Source: CAWCDJ01 sp963794265 | Lineage (GTDB): Bacteria; Acidobacteriota; Terriglobia; Bryobacterales; Bryobacteraceae | Assembly: GCA_963794265.1 (NCBI GenBank) | Contig: CAWCDJ010000003.1 | Span: forward strand, 1,922,001-1,986,000 | Direction of reading: 5' to 3' | DNA length: 64,000 bases | Translations under genes and position numbers: made by a program | In this document: positions 9,413 to 18,694 of the stretch, in pieces | How the letters are laid out: the number at the start of each line of letters is the position of its first letter | Position numbering within the stretch: the stretch's first letter is position 1 | Notes under the pieces: model-generated | The model's database searches: none | The model's input: the letters and a program-made list of their open reading frames with translations, nothing else | What the model was told of the DNA's origin: nothing

Positions 9413-10531
9413 CTAGGTACCCAGTTCCTGCACTGTGCGCAGAAAGGTGATGACGTCCTCTCGGCTCAGCATGCCGACCACGCGGCTGCCGGTCATCACC
9501 GGGAGTTGGTTGACTCCGTCGCGGTCCATCTGTTGGAGGGCGCTCCATAGCCCGCTGTCAGGGTCGGTGTGTTTCAACTGCTGCATGGGAAGCATAACCT
9601 GGGCCGCACTTGTCGTGGCCCAGTCAGACCGAGGCACTTCCTTGATCCGGTGGAGGGTCATCAGCCCAACTGCGTCTGCTCCGCGCTGGACGAGGAAACA
9701 GCGGCGTCCGCTACCGAGAATGTGTTCGTCCACGAGCTGCTGCAACGTCAGGTCTGTCGGCACGGAGGTGCAGTGACTGTTCATGGCCTGCGCAACGGTG
9801 TGGCCCGCTAATAGACCCTGGAATACGACTTGGTGGACCTGCGCCGAGGCGGCATTGTCGAGAAACCAGCCAATGAAAGCGATCCAAAGCCCGCTGCCAA
9901 AGTTCCCGCCGAGCATCTGCCAGACGCCGAGCATGATGAACAGGAAGCCAAAGAACCGGCCCGTGTTGGCGGCGATGAGTGTGGCCCGGCGCATGTTCTT
10001 CGTAGCGGCCCAAACAGCGGCGCGGAACACACGGCCACCATCCAGCGGGAAGCCTGGAATCAGGTTGAAGAGCACTAATGCGAAGTTGATGTAGGCTAGG
10101 TATTTGACCAAACCCCACAAGGGCTCGACGGCAGCAACTGCAGGCTTCAACACCGTGAATAGCACCGCCAGCGCCAGGCTCACGATCGGTCCGGCTATAG
10201 CGATGAGGAATTCCGCCCTGGCGCTTGGTGGTTCCGCGCCAATCTGAGCCACGCCACCAAAGATGAACAACGTGATGCTTCGCACGGGAATCTTAAAACG
10301 CAGCGCGATTACCGAATGTCCCAGTTCGTGAAGGAGCACGCTCACGAAGAGCATAATTGCGGTGGCCGCGCCCACGAACCAGTAAAGCAGGGGTGGCCAG
10401 TTCTTGAACTCGGCGGGATAATAGCTGCCCGCCAGCATCCAAGTGAGCAGCGCAAAGATCAGAAACCAGGAATAATCCAGTCCAATTGGAATTCCCAGCA
10501 CCTTGCCTAACGGCACATTCTGTCGGGTCAT
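9413..10531 (-). CDS. Site-2-type M50 zinc metalloprotease with CBS domains
   Basis: The protein of about 372 residues is a rhomboid-independent intramembrane protease of the S2P/SpoIVFB group. It has several membrane helices with the zinc motif HELGH near residue 69 and the third ligand motif FPLDGGR near 150. A C-terminal pair of CBS domains (roughly 225-365) probably binds an adenine nucleotide and gates activity. ATG at 10531 was chosen because upstream residues are non-hydrophobic and unlike the family. Such enzymes cleave membrane-bound regulators within the bilayer; the substrate here is unknown. It lies between glucan phosphorylase (34 nt upstream) and acetate kinase. Confidence 0.9.
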   Translation of the reverse strand: MTRQNVPLGKVLGIPIGLDYSWFLIFALLTWMLAGSYYPAEFKNWPPLLYWFVGAATAIMLFVSVLLHELGHSVIALRFKIPVRSITLFIFGGVAQIGAEPPSARAEFLIAIAGPIVSLALAVLFTVLKPAVAAVEPLWGLVKYLAYINFALVLFNLIPGFPLDGGRVFRAAVWAATKNMRRATLIAANTGRFFGFLFIMLGVWQMLGGNFGSGLWIAFIGWFLDNAASAQVHQVVFQGLLAGHTVAQAMNSHCTSVPTDLTLQQLVDEHILGSGRRCFLVQRGADAVGLMTLHRIKEVPRSDWATTSAAQVMLPMQQLKHTDPDSGLWSALQQMDRDGVNQLPVMTGSRVVGMLSREDVITFLRTVQELGT

Positions 10532-10565
10532 GAGTCTTCTCCATCGACCTTTGTGCAGGATCGCG

Positions 10566-13116
10566 TCATCGCTGCCACAAGATTCGAGCGACTTCAAAGG
10601 GAACGGCGACGCCGGTATGATGAGGTATTACGCGCGCCGTATAGTCACTCGCCGGGCGTATTGCGAGGACCTGTGCGCGATACGCGTAGCCTCCGAACGC
10701 CCCTGTTAACTGGCGAACACGTTCCATCTCCTGCCGAACGGGATTCTCCCCGTTGATGCCGTCAGCATAAAGTTCAACTCTCGCGGCACTCGGGTCAAGG
10801 TCATTGAGATAGACCTGAACCTCAAAGACGTGGTGCTCTCCGCTGGTCGTCGACCTTCACTTCTCCGAAGCGTAGCGCAGGCCACTCCTTCTCTACCGCT
10901 TGCTGCCATTCGATCATCTGCCGCCCGGCCGCACCCTTGTCAGCAGCTCGCTGACGGTAGGCTGCCGCAGCGGGGAGATAGTGTTGCTCGGTGTATTCAC
11001 GCACTGTGCGGTCAGCGGAGAATCGAGGCGTCAAGCTGGCCATGCTATTTCCGCATGCGCGCCACCCAGGCCGTGGGGACACCCTGCTCGTCGCGAGCAT
11101 AAAACTCGGGGATCACTTCCCGTTCGAGCAGGTCGTAGAGCGCTTCGGCCTCGGCAGCGTCCCAGGCTGGATCGTCGCCATGTTCCTGGCCGTCCCCCAA
11201 CGCCCAGCCGACCTCCGGCGTGTAGGCCTCTGCCCACCAGCCGTCCAACTCCGAAAGGTTGACGCCTCCATTGACCAGCACCTTCATGCCGCTCGTCCCG
11301 CTCGCTTCCCAAGGTCGCCGTGGCGTGTTGATCCAGACGTCCACGCCTTGCACTAGATGCTCACTCAAAAGCATGTCGTAGTCGCTAAGGAAGATTACAT
11401 GCGGACGCGCCCCGGCTTCCCGAATGAAATGCATCCACTCCTGGATTAGGGCCTGCCCTGCCTGGTCCGCCGGATGCGCCTTGCCGGCAATGATAAGTTG
11501 TACGGGCCGCCGCGGGTCGCTCAAGAGACGAAGCAGCCGCTGCGGGTCGTGCAGCAGCAGGTTCGGCCTTTTGTAGGTCGCGAAGCGGCGCGCGAAGCCC
11601 AGCGTGAGTGCGTTGGGATCAAAGTAATGCTTGGCAGCTTCGACCTCTTCGAGCGATGCGCCCGAAGAGGCTACGAGCCGGGATAGTCGTTCGCGGGCGT
11701 ATTCCACAAGCTGACTTGCTGGCGGCGAGGCGGAATTGCCAGAGTCTGGCGTCAGAGACCCGGCGACATGTCCTGTTCCAGGGTCTCCGTCGTACCCAGC
11801 CAGCGGTCCTTTCCACAGGCTTCCGTCCAAAGATCATCGGCGGGAGCCGAGTCCCACGTGGGCATGTGTACCCCGTTGGTCACGTGTCCGATCGGGATCT
11901 CGATCTCGGGCCAGCGCGGGAACAAGGGCAGAAAAAGGCGGCGGCTCACCTTCCCATGCAAGCGGCTCACGCCATTCGCCGCTCCGCTGCCGCGGATTGC
12001 CAGATACGCCATGTTGAAAGGCTCCGATGAGTCGGTCGGGTTCTGGCGGCCAAGGGCCATCAAATCAAGGAGCGTAATGCCAAGCTTCTTTTCGGCGTAT
12101 CCCTCAAGGTACTGCCCGATCAGGGCGGGCGCAAAACGGTCAAAACCCGCGGCAACCGCCGTGTGGGTGGTGAAGAGATTACCCGCTCGGGTGACCGCCA
12201 GAGCGACTTCGAAGGGCTGCCCCGTTTCTTCCATGAAGTTGCGGGCGCGTTCCAGGACGGCGAACGCCGCGTGCCCTTCATTCAAATGGCAGACCTCCGG
12301 TCGGAGCCCGAGCGCGCGGAGCAGCCGCCATCCGCCGATTCCGAGGAGCAGTTCCTGCTTGAGGCGCAACTCCGGTCCGCCCCCATAGAGTTCGCTGGTG
12401 ATCCCTCGATGAGCGGGGAAGTTTGCTGCGTCATTGCTGTCGAGCAGGTAGAGCTTCACTCTGCCGACCCGGACCTGCCACGCGCGCAGCCAGACCGAGT
12501 AACCGGGCAACGCGATCTCCAACCGCAACCATTCGCCGTTCGCCTGGCGCAACGGAGTGATCGGCAGTTGTCCTGGGTCGTTATACGGGTAGAGGGCCTG
12601 TTGTGCTCCGTTTTTGTCGATCGTCTGGCGAAAATAGCCTTGCTGGTAGAGCAGCCCCACGCCGACCACCGGGATACCCAGATCGCTGGCGGCTTTGAGT
12701 TGATCGCCTGCCACATTACCCAGCCCGCCTGAGTAAATCGGCAGAGCTTCGCTCAGCATGAATTCCATGCTGAAATACGCGGCGCAGGTCAGTGGAGCCA
12801 CCGTATGATTCCGTTGAAACCACGCGGGCGCTTCCGCCGCCTGCCGGCTGGCTTCGACCAGGCTATCGACGTTTTTCCGGAAGACAGGATCCGCCAGCAC
12901 ACGCTCGATCCGGTCACGCGAGACCGTCTGTAGTACGACCCACGGGTTATGCGTGATCTCCCACAGTTCTGGATCAAGCTGCCGCCATACTTCGTCGGTG
13001 GCATGATTCCACGACCAATGCATGTCCAAGGCGAGTTCCGCCAGGGAATCGAACCCTTCGATTTCCGTGGGTAGCAGGTTGAATATCGGGTGGGTGACAC
13101 GGGTTCGTTTGCTCAT
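10566..13116 (-). pseudogene. glgP: Alpha-glucan (glycogen) phosphorylase, GT35, with four +1 frameshifts
   Basis: The enzyme releases glucose-1-phosphate from glycogen using pyridoxal phosphate. The first 450 residues (ATG at 13116) are intact, including YFSMEFMLSEALPIYSGGLG and HLNEGHAAFAVLE. Continuity then needs four one-base corrections, near 11770, 11712, 11046 and 10845. These recover successively RRVSDARLWQFRLAASKS, LVEYARERLS...RRFATYKRPNL, SMASLTPRFSADRTVREY and VFEVQVYLNDLDPSAARVE, ending at a TGA at 10566. The corrected product is about 848 residues, normal for this subfamily, with IAGKAHPAD and the GTSGMK motif present. Every lesion is a single inserted base, so recent decay or systematic sequencing error should be weighed. 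Confidence 0.85.
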
Positions 13117-13168
13117 GATTCGGCGTTTCTCTGTTCCTCACACGGAGCCGCGAGAGCATCGCTGACGA

Positions 13169-13685
13169 TCACGTGCGCTTCCTCCAGGATGCAGCACTTA
13201 TGATCCTCTCCACGAATCCTGACAGCGGTTCAGACCTGCCTCCACGGCCTTTCCCGCTTGTTTTTCCGGTTTTGCCATGCCAGTCCGACAACCTTGGCCA
13301 CCTCCTCTTAACCAGCGGCTTGGAAAGCATATCGCCGTGGCCCAGATTCAGCACCTCAGCCCAACGGGATTCGTCGGCCTGGCGGGATATCACGATCGGC
13401 CTAGGCGCATGAGTTCGCCAAGCAGGCTCGCCCAGAACCTGTTTCCAAGCCGCGTCCGGCAGCGTGCGCTCCCAGATTAACACCTGCGGCCCGTTGCACC
13501 GCAATTCCGCGGAACCTCCCGCCATGTGGGCGCTCCGTGGAAGCGTCAGGTCCCAGTTCCGAAATATCTCGCGCAACCGTCAGTGGTCCTGCGCGTCAGG
13601 GCAGATGGTCACCACACGATCCGGTTGCGCACAGCGCCGATTTGGCTCTGCCGCTCCGCGGAAGGGTCGATGAGACCGCAAACAT
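13169..13685 (-). pseudogene. Decayed degenerate receiver-domain gene (third paralogue)
   Basis: Residual coding matches the two intact degenerate receivers at 36.1 and 49.9 kb. Shared pieces are LREIFRNW, VLIWERTLPDAAWK and SRQADESRWAEVLNLG. An in-frame TGA falls just before LREIF. The preceding frame (RVVTICPDAQDH) fits the N-terminus of the family. After SKPLV the frame shifts by one base; the other frame gives EEVAKVVGLAW, the expected end. As in its paralogues, Glu (in WER) stands where the phospho-accepting Asp should be. The likely original start is ATG near 13685, preceded by GGAGGGAG. I consider it a dead copy. Confidence 0.75.
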
Positions 13686-13711
13686 GACTTGATCTCCCTC
13701 CACACGCCGCA

Positions 13712-15217
13712 CTATTTGGGCTGTACAACGACGAAAACGTGGTCGCCTCCGCGATCGATCAGCAACAGAACCGCCTGATTGCCCGCCTGCTGGATAGCAC
13801 TCCGGAACTGCTGCGTGCTGACAACGGGCTTCCGGTTCACTTCCTGGATCACATCACCGCGACGTAGCCCGGCTTCTTCGGCCGCGCTGGCAGGCTTTAC
13901 CTCCGTCACGACCACTCCCGTGGTCTGGGCTGGCAGGCCGAGTTGCCGCGCGGTCTGCGGCGTCAGTTGGTCCACTGACATTCCCAATTGCGGACCCTGC
14001 GAGCCGCCTTGGGCAGCGCCGCCCGCGGCTTGTGGAGTGGCCGGAAGTTCGGCCAGAGTCACCGGTATGTCCTGCTCCTGACCGTCACGAAACACCTTCA
14101 ACTTCACGGCCGTGCCGGGCGCCATCATCGACACTTTGAGGCTCAGATCCCGGCTGTCGCTGATCGGCGCGCCGTTTAATTCGAGAATGACGTCTCCCCG
14201 TTTGATGCCGGCCCGTTCCGCTGGACTGCCGGCCGTCACGTTGGCCACCAGCGCGCCTCTCGGCTGCCCGGTGAGACCGAACGATTTGGCGAGTTCGGGT
14301 GTCATCGGCTGGATCAGCACGCCGATCGAACCCCGCACTACCTTGCCATGCTGCAGAATCTCCTGCATTACGGCTTTTGCCATGTTGATGGGAACCGCAA
14401 AGCCGACCCCCTGGTTGCCACCGCCGCCGCCCGAGATGATGGCCGTGTTCAACCCCACCAGTTCACCGCGCACGTTTACGAGCGCTCCTCCGGAGTTCCC
14501 GGGGTTGATGGCGGCGTCGGTCTGGAGGAAGTCCTCATAATCCTCAATTCCGAGGCCGCCTCGCCCCGTAGCGCTTATGATTCCCATCGTCACGGTCTGG
14601 CCGATGCCGAACGGATTCCCGACGGCCAGCGCGAATTCGCCGACCCGCACCTTGGAGGAATCGCCAAGAGTCAATACCGGCAGGTCCTTACCGTCGATCT
14701 TCACAACAGCCACATCCGTTTTGGCGTCTGTACCGACGATGTGCCCTTTGAATTCGCGCTTGTCGCCGAGTGAGACTTTGATGTCGTCAGCCCCGGACAC
14801 CACGTGATTGTTGGTAAGAACATAGCCATCTGCGTTGACAACCACTCCGGAACCCAAGCTGTGTTCCCGCTGTTCATGCGGCACGCGAAACTGTTGCGAG
14901 AACTCATCACCGAAGAACTGCTTGAAGAAAGGATCTGCAAGGAAAGGTGACGATGCCCCCTGGTCCGGCGATCTGACGATCTTCGACGACGCGATATTCA
15001 CTACCGCCGGGAGCACCTTCTTCGCCACAGGAACGAAGCCATCGAGAAACGAAACCTGTTTCCCAATGGCCTCGCCGTCGGCGCTGGAGACAAACATCGC
15101 CACTGGGTCCACATGACCAAACGGCGAGCGACCGCTCCTCGCGGTCGCCCAGGATCCCGCCAGTCCGCCGATGCCGAGCGCCACAACTAACGACCCGATT
15201 GCCAACTTGCTGCTCAT
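13712..15217 (-). CDS. degP: HtrA/DegP-type periplasmic serine protease with two PDZ domains
   Basis: The protein of about 500 residues has an N-terminal signal anchor (residues 5-28), a trypsin-like domain and two PDZ domains (about 285-375 and 410-495). The triad is visible: His140 in TNNHVV, Asp170 in KTDVAVVK and Ser244 in GNSGGAL (numbered from 15223). HtrA proteins degrade or refold misfolded envelope proteins. The ATG at 15217 is preferred because GAGGAG lies six bases before it; the ATG at 15223 is immediately adjacent to that site. It follows the BON gene by about 30 nt in a leftward envelope-stress operon with Hsp20 and an OmpA lipoprotein. Confidence 0.95.
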   Translation of the reverse strand: MSSKLAIGSLVVALGIGGLAGSWATARSGRSPFGHVDPVAMFVSSADGEAIGKQVSFLDGFVPVAKKVLPAVVNIASSKIVRSPDQGASSPFLADPFFKQFFGDEFSQQFRVPHEQREHSLGSGVVVNADGYVLTNNHVVSGADDIKVSLGDKREFKGHIVGTDAKTDVAVVKIDGKDLPVLTLGDSSKVRVGEFALAVGNPFGIGQTVTMGIISATGRGGLGIEDYEDFLQTDAAINPGNSGGALVNVRGELVGLNTAIISGGGGGNQGVGFAVPINMAKAVMQEILQHGKVVRGSIGVLIQPMTPELAKSFGLTGQPRGALVANVTAGSPAERAGIKRGDVILELNGAPISDSRDLSLKVSMMAPGTAVKLKVFRDGQEQDIPVTLAELPATPQAAGGAAQGGSQGPQLGMSVDQLTPQTARQLGLPAQTTGVVVTEVKPASAAEEAGLRRGDVIQEVNRKPVVSTQQFRSAIQQAGNQAVLLLIDRGGDHVFVVVQPK

Positions 15218-15248
15218 AACCATCTCCTCTCGATCCTCGAACCAACCC

Positions 15249-15821
15249 TCACGGCTCGATTCTCAAGTGATTCGTCACCGAGAAAACCCCAGAAACACCA
15301 TTGGCCTGAATGCCGGCCACATCCTTGTCCCCTTTGCTCGAAACCGAGCCCTCCAGAGTTACGTTGCCGTTCTTGACGATAATGTGGATTGGCGGTACCG
15401 CCCGGAGCGCATACCGATTGAGTTGCGCCTGCCCATAGATCGCGCGATACTCGGCCAGCCGGATTCGATCGTCAGTAGATGAAAGAGGCAGGACCTCGAT
15501 CTGATTGTTTACCTTCTGAACGCCTTCAATCTGCTTGACGACTCCTTCCGCATCGCTTTTCAGAGTCGGTCGAGTTACCTGCCCCAGTAGCGTAACGGTT
15601 CCGCCGTCCACCTGGAAGGCGAGGTTGTCGAAAACGCCGTAATAAGGCAACATGACCAGTTCGTGCCGCACCTCTCGCGCGATCCGACTTAGGCCTTGTT
15701 CTCCCCCGCCGGCGGCCTGGCCCCGGTTTGCAGGCTTGTCCTGTGCGAATCCGAGTGGTCCCAAGGCCAAGACAGCCCCTGCGGCCAGCAACATCAACTT
15801 TCGAGCCATTTCGTTACTCAA
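15249..15821 (-). CDS. Periplasmic BON-domain protein
   Basis: A signal peptide (KLMLLAAGAVLALGPLGFA) precedes two BON modules. Visible repeats are DNLAFQVDGGTVTLLGQVTRP with IEGVQKVNNQIEV, and IHIIVKNGNVTLEGSVSSKGD with VSGVFSVTNHLRI. BON proteins (OsmY-like) are periplasmic, osmotically induced and thought to bind membranes. TTG at 15821 is proposed as the start because AGGAGG lies six bases upstream; ATG at 15809 is the alternative. The gene lies between the OmpA lipoprotein and HtrA on the same strand, consistent with an envelope-stress role. Confidence 0.88.
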   Translation of the reverse strand: MSNEMARKLMLLAAGAVLALGPLGFAQDKPANRGQAAGGGEQGLSRIAREVRHELVMLPYYGVFDNLAFQVDGGTVTLLGQVTRPTLKSDAEGVVKQIEGVQKVNNQIEVLPLSSTDDRIRLAEYRAIYGQAQLNRYALRAVPPIHIIVKNGNVTLEGSVSSKGDKDVAGIQANGVSGVFSVTNHLRIEP

Positions 15822-15921
15822 GCCGTGCCTCCTTTTAGGATGGGTCGCCCTGTCGCGGCCCTGGGCGTCACTTCGCGAGAGCTTGGAGCGCCCAGTTCGG
15901 CATTTAGCTCTTCCGTGAGAC

Positions 15922-16758
15922 TTACTGCCCTGGAGAGAAATGCACATGGCGGTTGCGCTGGTAGCACTCTTCGGTCTGTTCGGTGCATACCGGGCGCTCC
16001 TTCCCATAGCTAATGATCTTCAGCCGGTCTACGGGAACCCCGAGTTGGACCAGAAAATCTTTGGCAGCGGTGGCCCGCCGATCGCCGAGACCGAGGTTGT
16101 ATTCCGCCGACCCGCGCTCGTCACAGTGGCCCTCTACCGTCACCAGGAATCCAGGGTAGTCGGCAAGAATCTGCTTTAAGGCGGGTGCATCCTGCGTCAG
16201 AGCGCTTTGCGCATCCGGACGAATGTTGAATTTGTCGAAGTCGAAATACGCGTCTTGCACTTGCGACGCCAAAACCTGAGCCGCGCTAGGGTTCGGGTTC
16301 TGCGGCGGCGGGGATGGTGGCGGCGGTGGCGGTGCGACGACGTCCACGGTTACCGAACGGCTATCCGTTCCGCCCGCGCCCCTCGCCGTTAACGTATATG
16401 TTGTCGGGTTGGTTGGCGCAACTCGGCGGTTACCGCTGTTCGTGACGGTTCCCACGCCGCCGTCGATGGAGATCTCAGTGGCGTTGCTGACAGACCAACT
16501 TAGCGCCGACGTCTGGCCCCGCTCAATGCGGCTTGGCTCCGCTGCAAAACTATTGATGACAGGCTTCGCTGGGGGCGGTGGCGGAGGAGGTGCCGGGGCG
16601 GGGGCTGGAGACGCCGGTGGAGGTGCAGGAGCCGGCACCTTCTTGTGGCACCCTGGCCCCATCGTGAGAATTGCGGCGACTAACAGGCTCGCACATATCT
16701 TGCCAGCGCTAGCTCCGGACTGGCTGAACCTGAGGCCAAACTGATTCAACGTCGGCAT
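15922..16758 (-). CDS. OmpA/Pal-like peptidoglycan-binding lipoprotein (copy 1)
   Basis: The layout is a signal peptide with a lipobox-like Cys (LTMGPGC), a Pro/Ala-rich linker, an Ig-like domain (SFAAEPSRIERGQTSALSWS...), a second Pro stretch and a C-terminal OmpA domain. The OmpA part has AYFDFDKFNIRPDAQ, VEGHCDERGSAEYNLGLGDRRA and SYGKERPVC, close to Pal. It should tether the outer membrane to peptidoglycan. ATG at 16758 has GGAAG five bases upstream. A paralogue with the same domain order lies at 37308-38123. It sits between Hsp20 and the BON gene. Confidence 0.92.
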   Translation of the reverse strand: MPTLNQFGLRFSQSGASAGKICASLLVAAILTMGPGCHKKVPAPAPPPASPAPAPAPPPPPPPAKPVINSFAAEPSRIERGQTSALSWSVSNATEISIDGGVGTVTNSGNRRVAPTNPTTYTLTARGAGGTDSRSVTVDVVAPPPPPPSPPPQNPNPSAAQVLASQVQDAYFDFDKFNIRPDAQSALTQDAPALKQILADYPGFLVTVEGHCDERGSAEYNLGLGDRRATAAKDFLVQLGVPVDRLKIISYGKERPVCTEQTEECYQRNRHVHFSPGQ

Positions 16759-16791
16759 TCTAACTTCCACTTCCCAGTCGACCCAAACGCT

Positions 16792-17313
16792 TTACGCGGC
16801 GGCATTCTTCTGAGCCGTCACGGGCACGGTTCGGCCTTCGTGAGTTTGCTGTGCCTTGGCCGCAACGACTTGCAGCACTCCCTTGTCGACTGTCGCGGCC
16901 ACCTTGTCGACGTTAATCGCCTCGGGCAGATCAAATCGACGAATCAGCTTCCGGGCGAAGTCGCAAAAATGGACCTTGCCATTCGACTCCTCATGCTTGT
17001 GGGAGGCTTCAGCCTCTATCAGCATGGAATCGGGCGTGACCGTGATCTTAATATCGCCAGGCTCGAATCCCGGCGCCTGAACGCGCAGTGTCACGTCCTT
17101 ATCGTTCTCAGTCATTTCCGCGCCGGGAGACCAGATCAACTCTCGTTCCGCCCGCAGCCAATCATCCAGGTCCTTCCCGAAAACGCCGCCTCGCCCCAGA
17201 AAGTGGTCGAACGCCCGACGCCTGATCGCGTCCGCAACTCGTTCCATCTCCGCAAACAAGGACAGTGAGCCAGTCCTCGGCTTACCAACTCTTTCAATGG
17301 ATACGTTACTCAT
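16792..17313 (-). CDS. Hsp20/alpha-crystallin small heat-shock protein
   Basis: The 173-residue protein has an N-terminal helical arm and an alpha-crystallin domain at about 65-160. Recognisable are SPGAEMTENDKDVTLRVQAPG, DIKITVTPDSMLIEAEA, FARKLIRRFDLPEAI and VAATVDKGVLQVVAAKA. It should be an ATP-independent holdase for unfolding cytoplasmic proteins. ATG at 17313 has GGAGG ten bases upstream. It follows the glycine-zipper stress protein by 27 nt and precedes the OmpA lipoprotein by 33 nt, so co-transcription is likely. Confidence 0.94.
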   Translation of the reverse strand: MSNVSIERVGKPRTGSLSLFAEMERVADAIRRRAFDHFLGRGGVFGKDLDDWLRAERELIWSPGAEMTENDKDVTLRVQAPGFEPGDIKITVTPDSMLIEAEASHKHEESNGKVHFCDFARKLIRRFDLPEAINVDKVAATVDKGVLQVVAAKAQQTHEGRTVPVTAQKNAAA

Positions 17314-17340
17314 GGGTCTGATCCTCCAATATCTGTTTAG

Positions 17341-17883
17341 TTACGCGACTCCCGCCGGCTGCAACTTCTGACCGCCATGGACGTCCATCTCCACCGGGTG
17401 CGTCGTCGCGATGATGTCCTTCGCGCGCGCCACCTCCTCTGTGGTGCCATGCGCCACCAGAAGGAACTTGTCGGACTTCAGCGCCACCTCGTATCGGAGA
17501 ACGCTGTCTTTCGGAATACCGATGCTGTACAGGCCGGCCCCAATCGCGCTAAGCCCGCCTACAACGGCCGCTCCCTCCAGCGCGCCGACGACCCACGAAA
17601 CCAACGGACCCGCTATCAGCATCGGCCCAAGACCTGGCACAGCAAAGAATGCCGCGCCGAAGAGCAGTCCCCAGACGCCGCCCCAGAATGCGCCCCACTT
17701 TCCCCAATACCGCATGCGGTCGCCAGCGTTGTAATAACCGACGACGTGTTCTTCCGTGTGGTAGTCTTTTCCTACAATTGACAGCTTCTTCATGTCAAAA
17801 CTGGCGCGTTGTAGTTGTTGAATGGCCTCTTCGGCCGCGGTGTGACTGTGGTACACGGCTACGATTGCGTTTTCCTTCGTCAT
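17341..17883 (-). CDS. General-stress-17M-like protein with glycine-rich membrane segment
   Basis: The N-terminus (AIVAVYHSHTAAEEAIQQLQRASFDMKKLSIVGKD) is the YflT/GS17M-type domain. A Gly/Ala-rich hydrophobic core follows (WGAFWGGVWGLLFGAAFFAVPGLGPML...GGLSAIGAGLYSIGI), then a soluble C-terminus resembling a second half-domain. Similar proteins are induced by general stress in several phyla; the molecular function is not established. It is the first gene of the leftward set running through Hsp20, OmpA, BON and HtrA, and copy B of the 28-bp element lies about 150 bp upstream. ATG at 17883 has GGAGG upstream. Confidence 0.8.
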   Translation of the reverse strand: MTKENAIVAVYHSHTAAEEAIQQLQRASFDMKKLSIVGKDYHTEEHVVGYYNAGDRMRYWGKWGAFWGGVWGLLFGAAFFAVPGLGPMLIAGPLVSWVVGALEGAAVVGGLSAIGAGLYSIGIPKDSVLRYEVALKSDKFLLVAHGTTEEVARAKDIIATTHPVEMDVHGGQKLQPAGVA

Positions 17884-18002
17884 GCGGTTGCGTTCCTCCC
17901 GTTTGTGTTTGCGTGCTCTTCAACCGGCGACGGATGACTCCAAACTACGGTTGATACGGTTCCGACGTCTCAGAGATCAATGCGCGTTCTGTCGCCGATG
18001 GA

Positions 18003-18060
18003 GGGAGTGTAAACCTGGGACATTAGGACCAAATAAAGAAAGGCTTATGCTTTTCTTTAC
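18003..18060 (-). repeat. Repeated intergenic element, copy B (28-bp core 18033-18060 plus conserved flank)
   Basis: The core has inverted arms TAAAGAA (18034-18040) and TTCTTTA (18053-18059). Its flank matches that of copy A at 25.2 kb: GGGAGT, TAAAC, GGGAC and TTAGGAC in the same order and nearly the same spacing. The core contains the stop codon of the receiver gene at 18057. In the minus direction it precedes the GS17M-Hsp20-OmpA-BON-HtrA set. It could be promoter-associated or act in the transcript. Confidence 0.65.
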
Positions 18061-18416
18061 GTCGGGTTCTCGTGTTTCAACGCGGAATTGATGCTGATCA
18101 ACAGCGCCTCGATATTGAGCGGCTTGGTAAGGCTGGCGGTGGCGCCCGACAATAGAGATTCGCTGCTTCGATCACGTGCTGATACAACGATGATGGGCAC
18201 GTCTGAAAACGCGCGGATGGCGCGGCAGGTTTCCTCACCACCCATCATGGGCATCTGCCAATCCAAGAAGACTAGGTCGAATACCGACGTCCGGATGCGA
18301 TCCAGGGCTTCGGCTCCGTTCGCGGCTTCGCTGACTTCGTGGCCGTTCACGGTTAGGGCTAACCGAGTGATGCGGCGGAACTGCCGATCGTCGTCGACAA
18401 TCAAAATTCTGGCCAA
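18057..18416 (-). CDS. Single-domain CheY-like response regulator
   Basis: The 119-residue protein is a receiver domain with no output domain. It has the acidic cluster DDD (8-10), the phospho-acceptor Asp in LDWQMP near residue 52, Ser in VVSAR and Lys in TKPL near 98. All active-site residues are present, unlike the degenerate receivers elsewhere in the window. It likely relays phosphoryl groups or controls a partner by protein contact. The start is TTG at 18416, with GGTGAG a few bases upstream. No kinase is adjacent; the nearest is the KdpD-like gene 8 kb away. Confidence 0.88.
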   Translation of the reverse strand: MARILIVDDDRQFRRITRLALTVNGHEVSEAANGAEALDRIRTSVFDLVFLDWQMPMMGGEETCRAIRAFSDVPIIVVSARDRSSESLLSGATASLTKPLNIEALLISINSALKHENPT

Positions 18417-18497
18417 TGCTCACCCAAATGCCCCGGCCCTCCCCTGCTCATCCGGCCGAGCGTGGCAATTACTGGGGACCATGGTACGGTCACGGCC

Positions 18498-18535
18498 CTA
18501 AAGAAATCGTAAGAGCAACGTTATGGTTTTCTTGA
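18498..18535 (-). repeat. Repeated intergenic element, variant copy C
   Basis: This 38-bp variant begins CTAAAGAAATCG and ends TTATGGTTTTCTTGA. It shares the TAAAGAA and TTATGGTTTTCTT arms with copies A, B and D but has about ten extra bases between them. It lies between the divergent receiver gene (TTG 18416) and M48 protease gene (ATG 18695). It is not downstream of any gene, so a terminator role is unlikely for this copy. Confidence 0.45.
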
Positions 18536-18694
18536 TAAATGAGGAAAGGGCGGTGCCGAGAATTGTACGGCGAGGCAATATCGGGCTGTTGTCTCCATGG
18601 GGTAGTTGGGTCGGCGGTTGCAGCCGTGTCCTTTTGGCCGACAATGATTTGATGCGTCTGACACGGGAGCCCGTGATTGGGTAGTCTGGCAATT

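Noticed and set aside
13399..13412. A partial CCTAGGC sequence inside the decayed receiver as a fifth palindrome
   Set aside because: It lacks the TACTAGG/CCTAGTA arms and any -10 at the required distance.
18003..18030. Similarity of the GGGACATTAGGACC block in copy B to the actinobacterial DosR box
   Set aside because: Only one half-site fits and copy A departs further; no DosR orthologue is recognisable, so the resemblance is too weak to claim.
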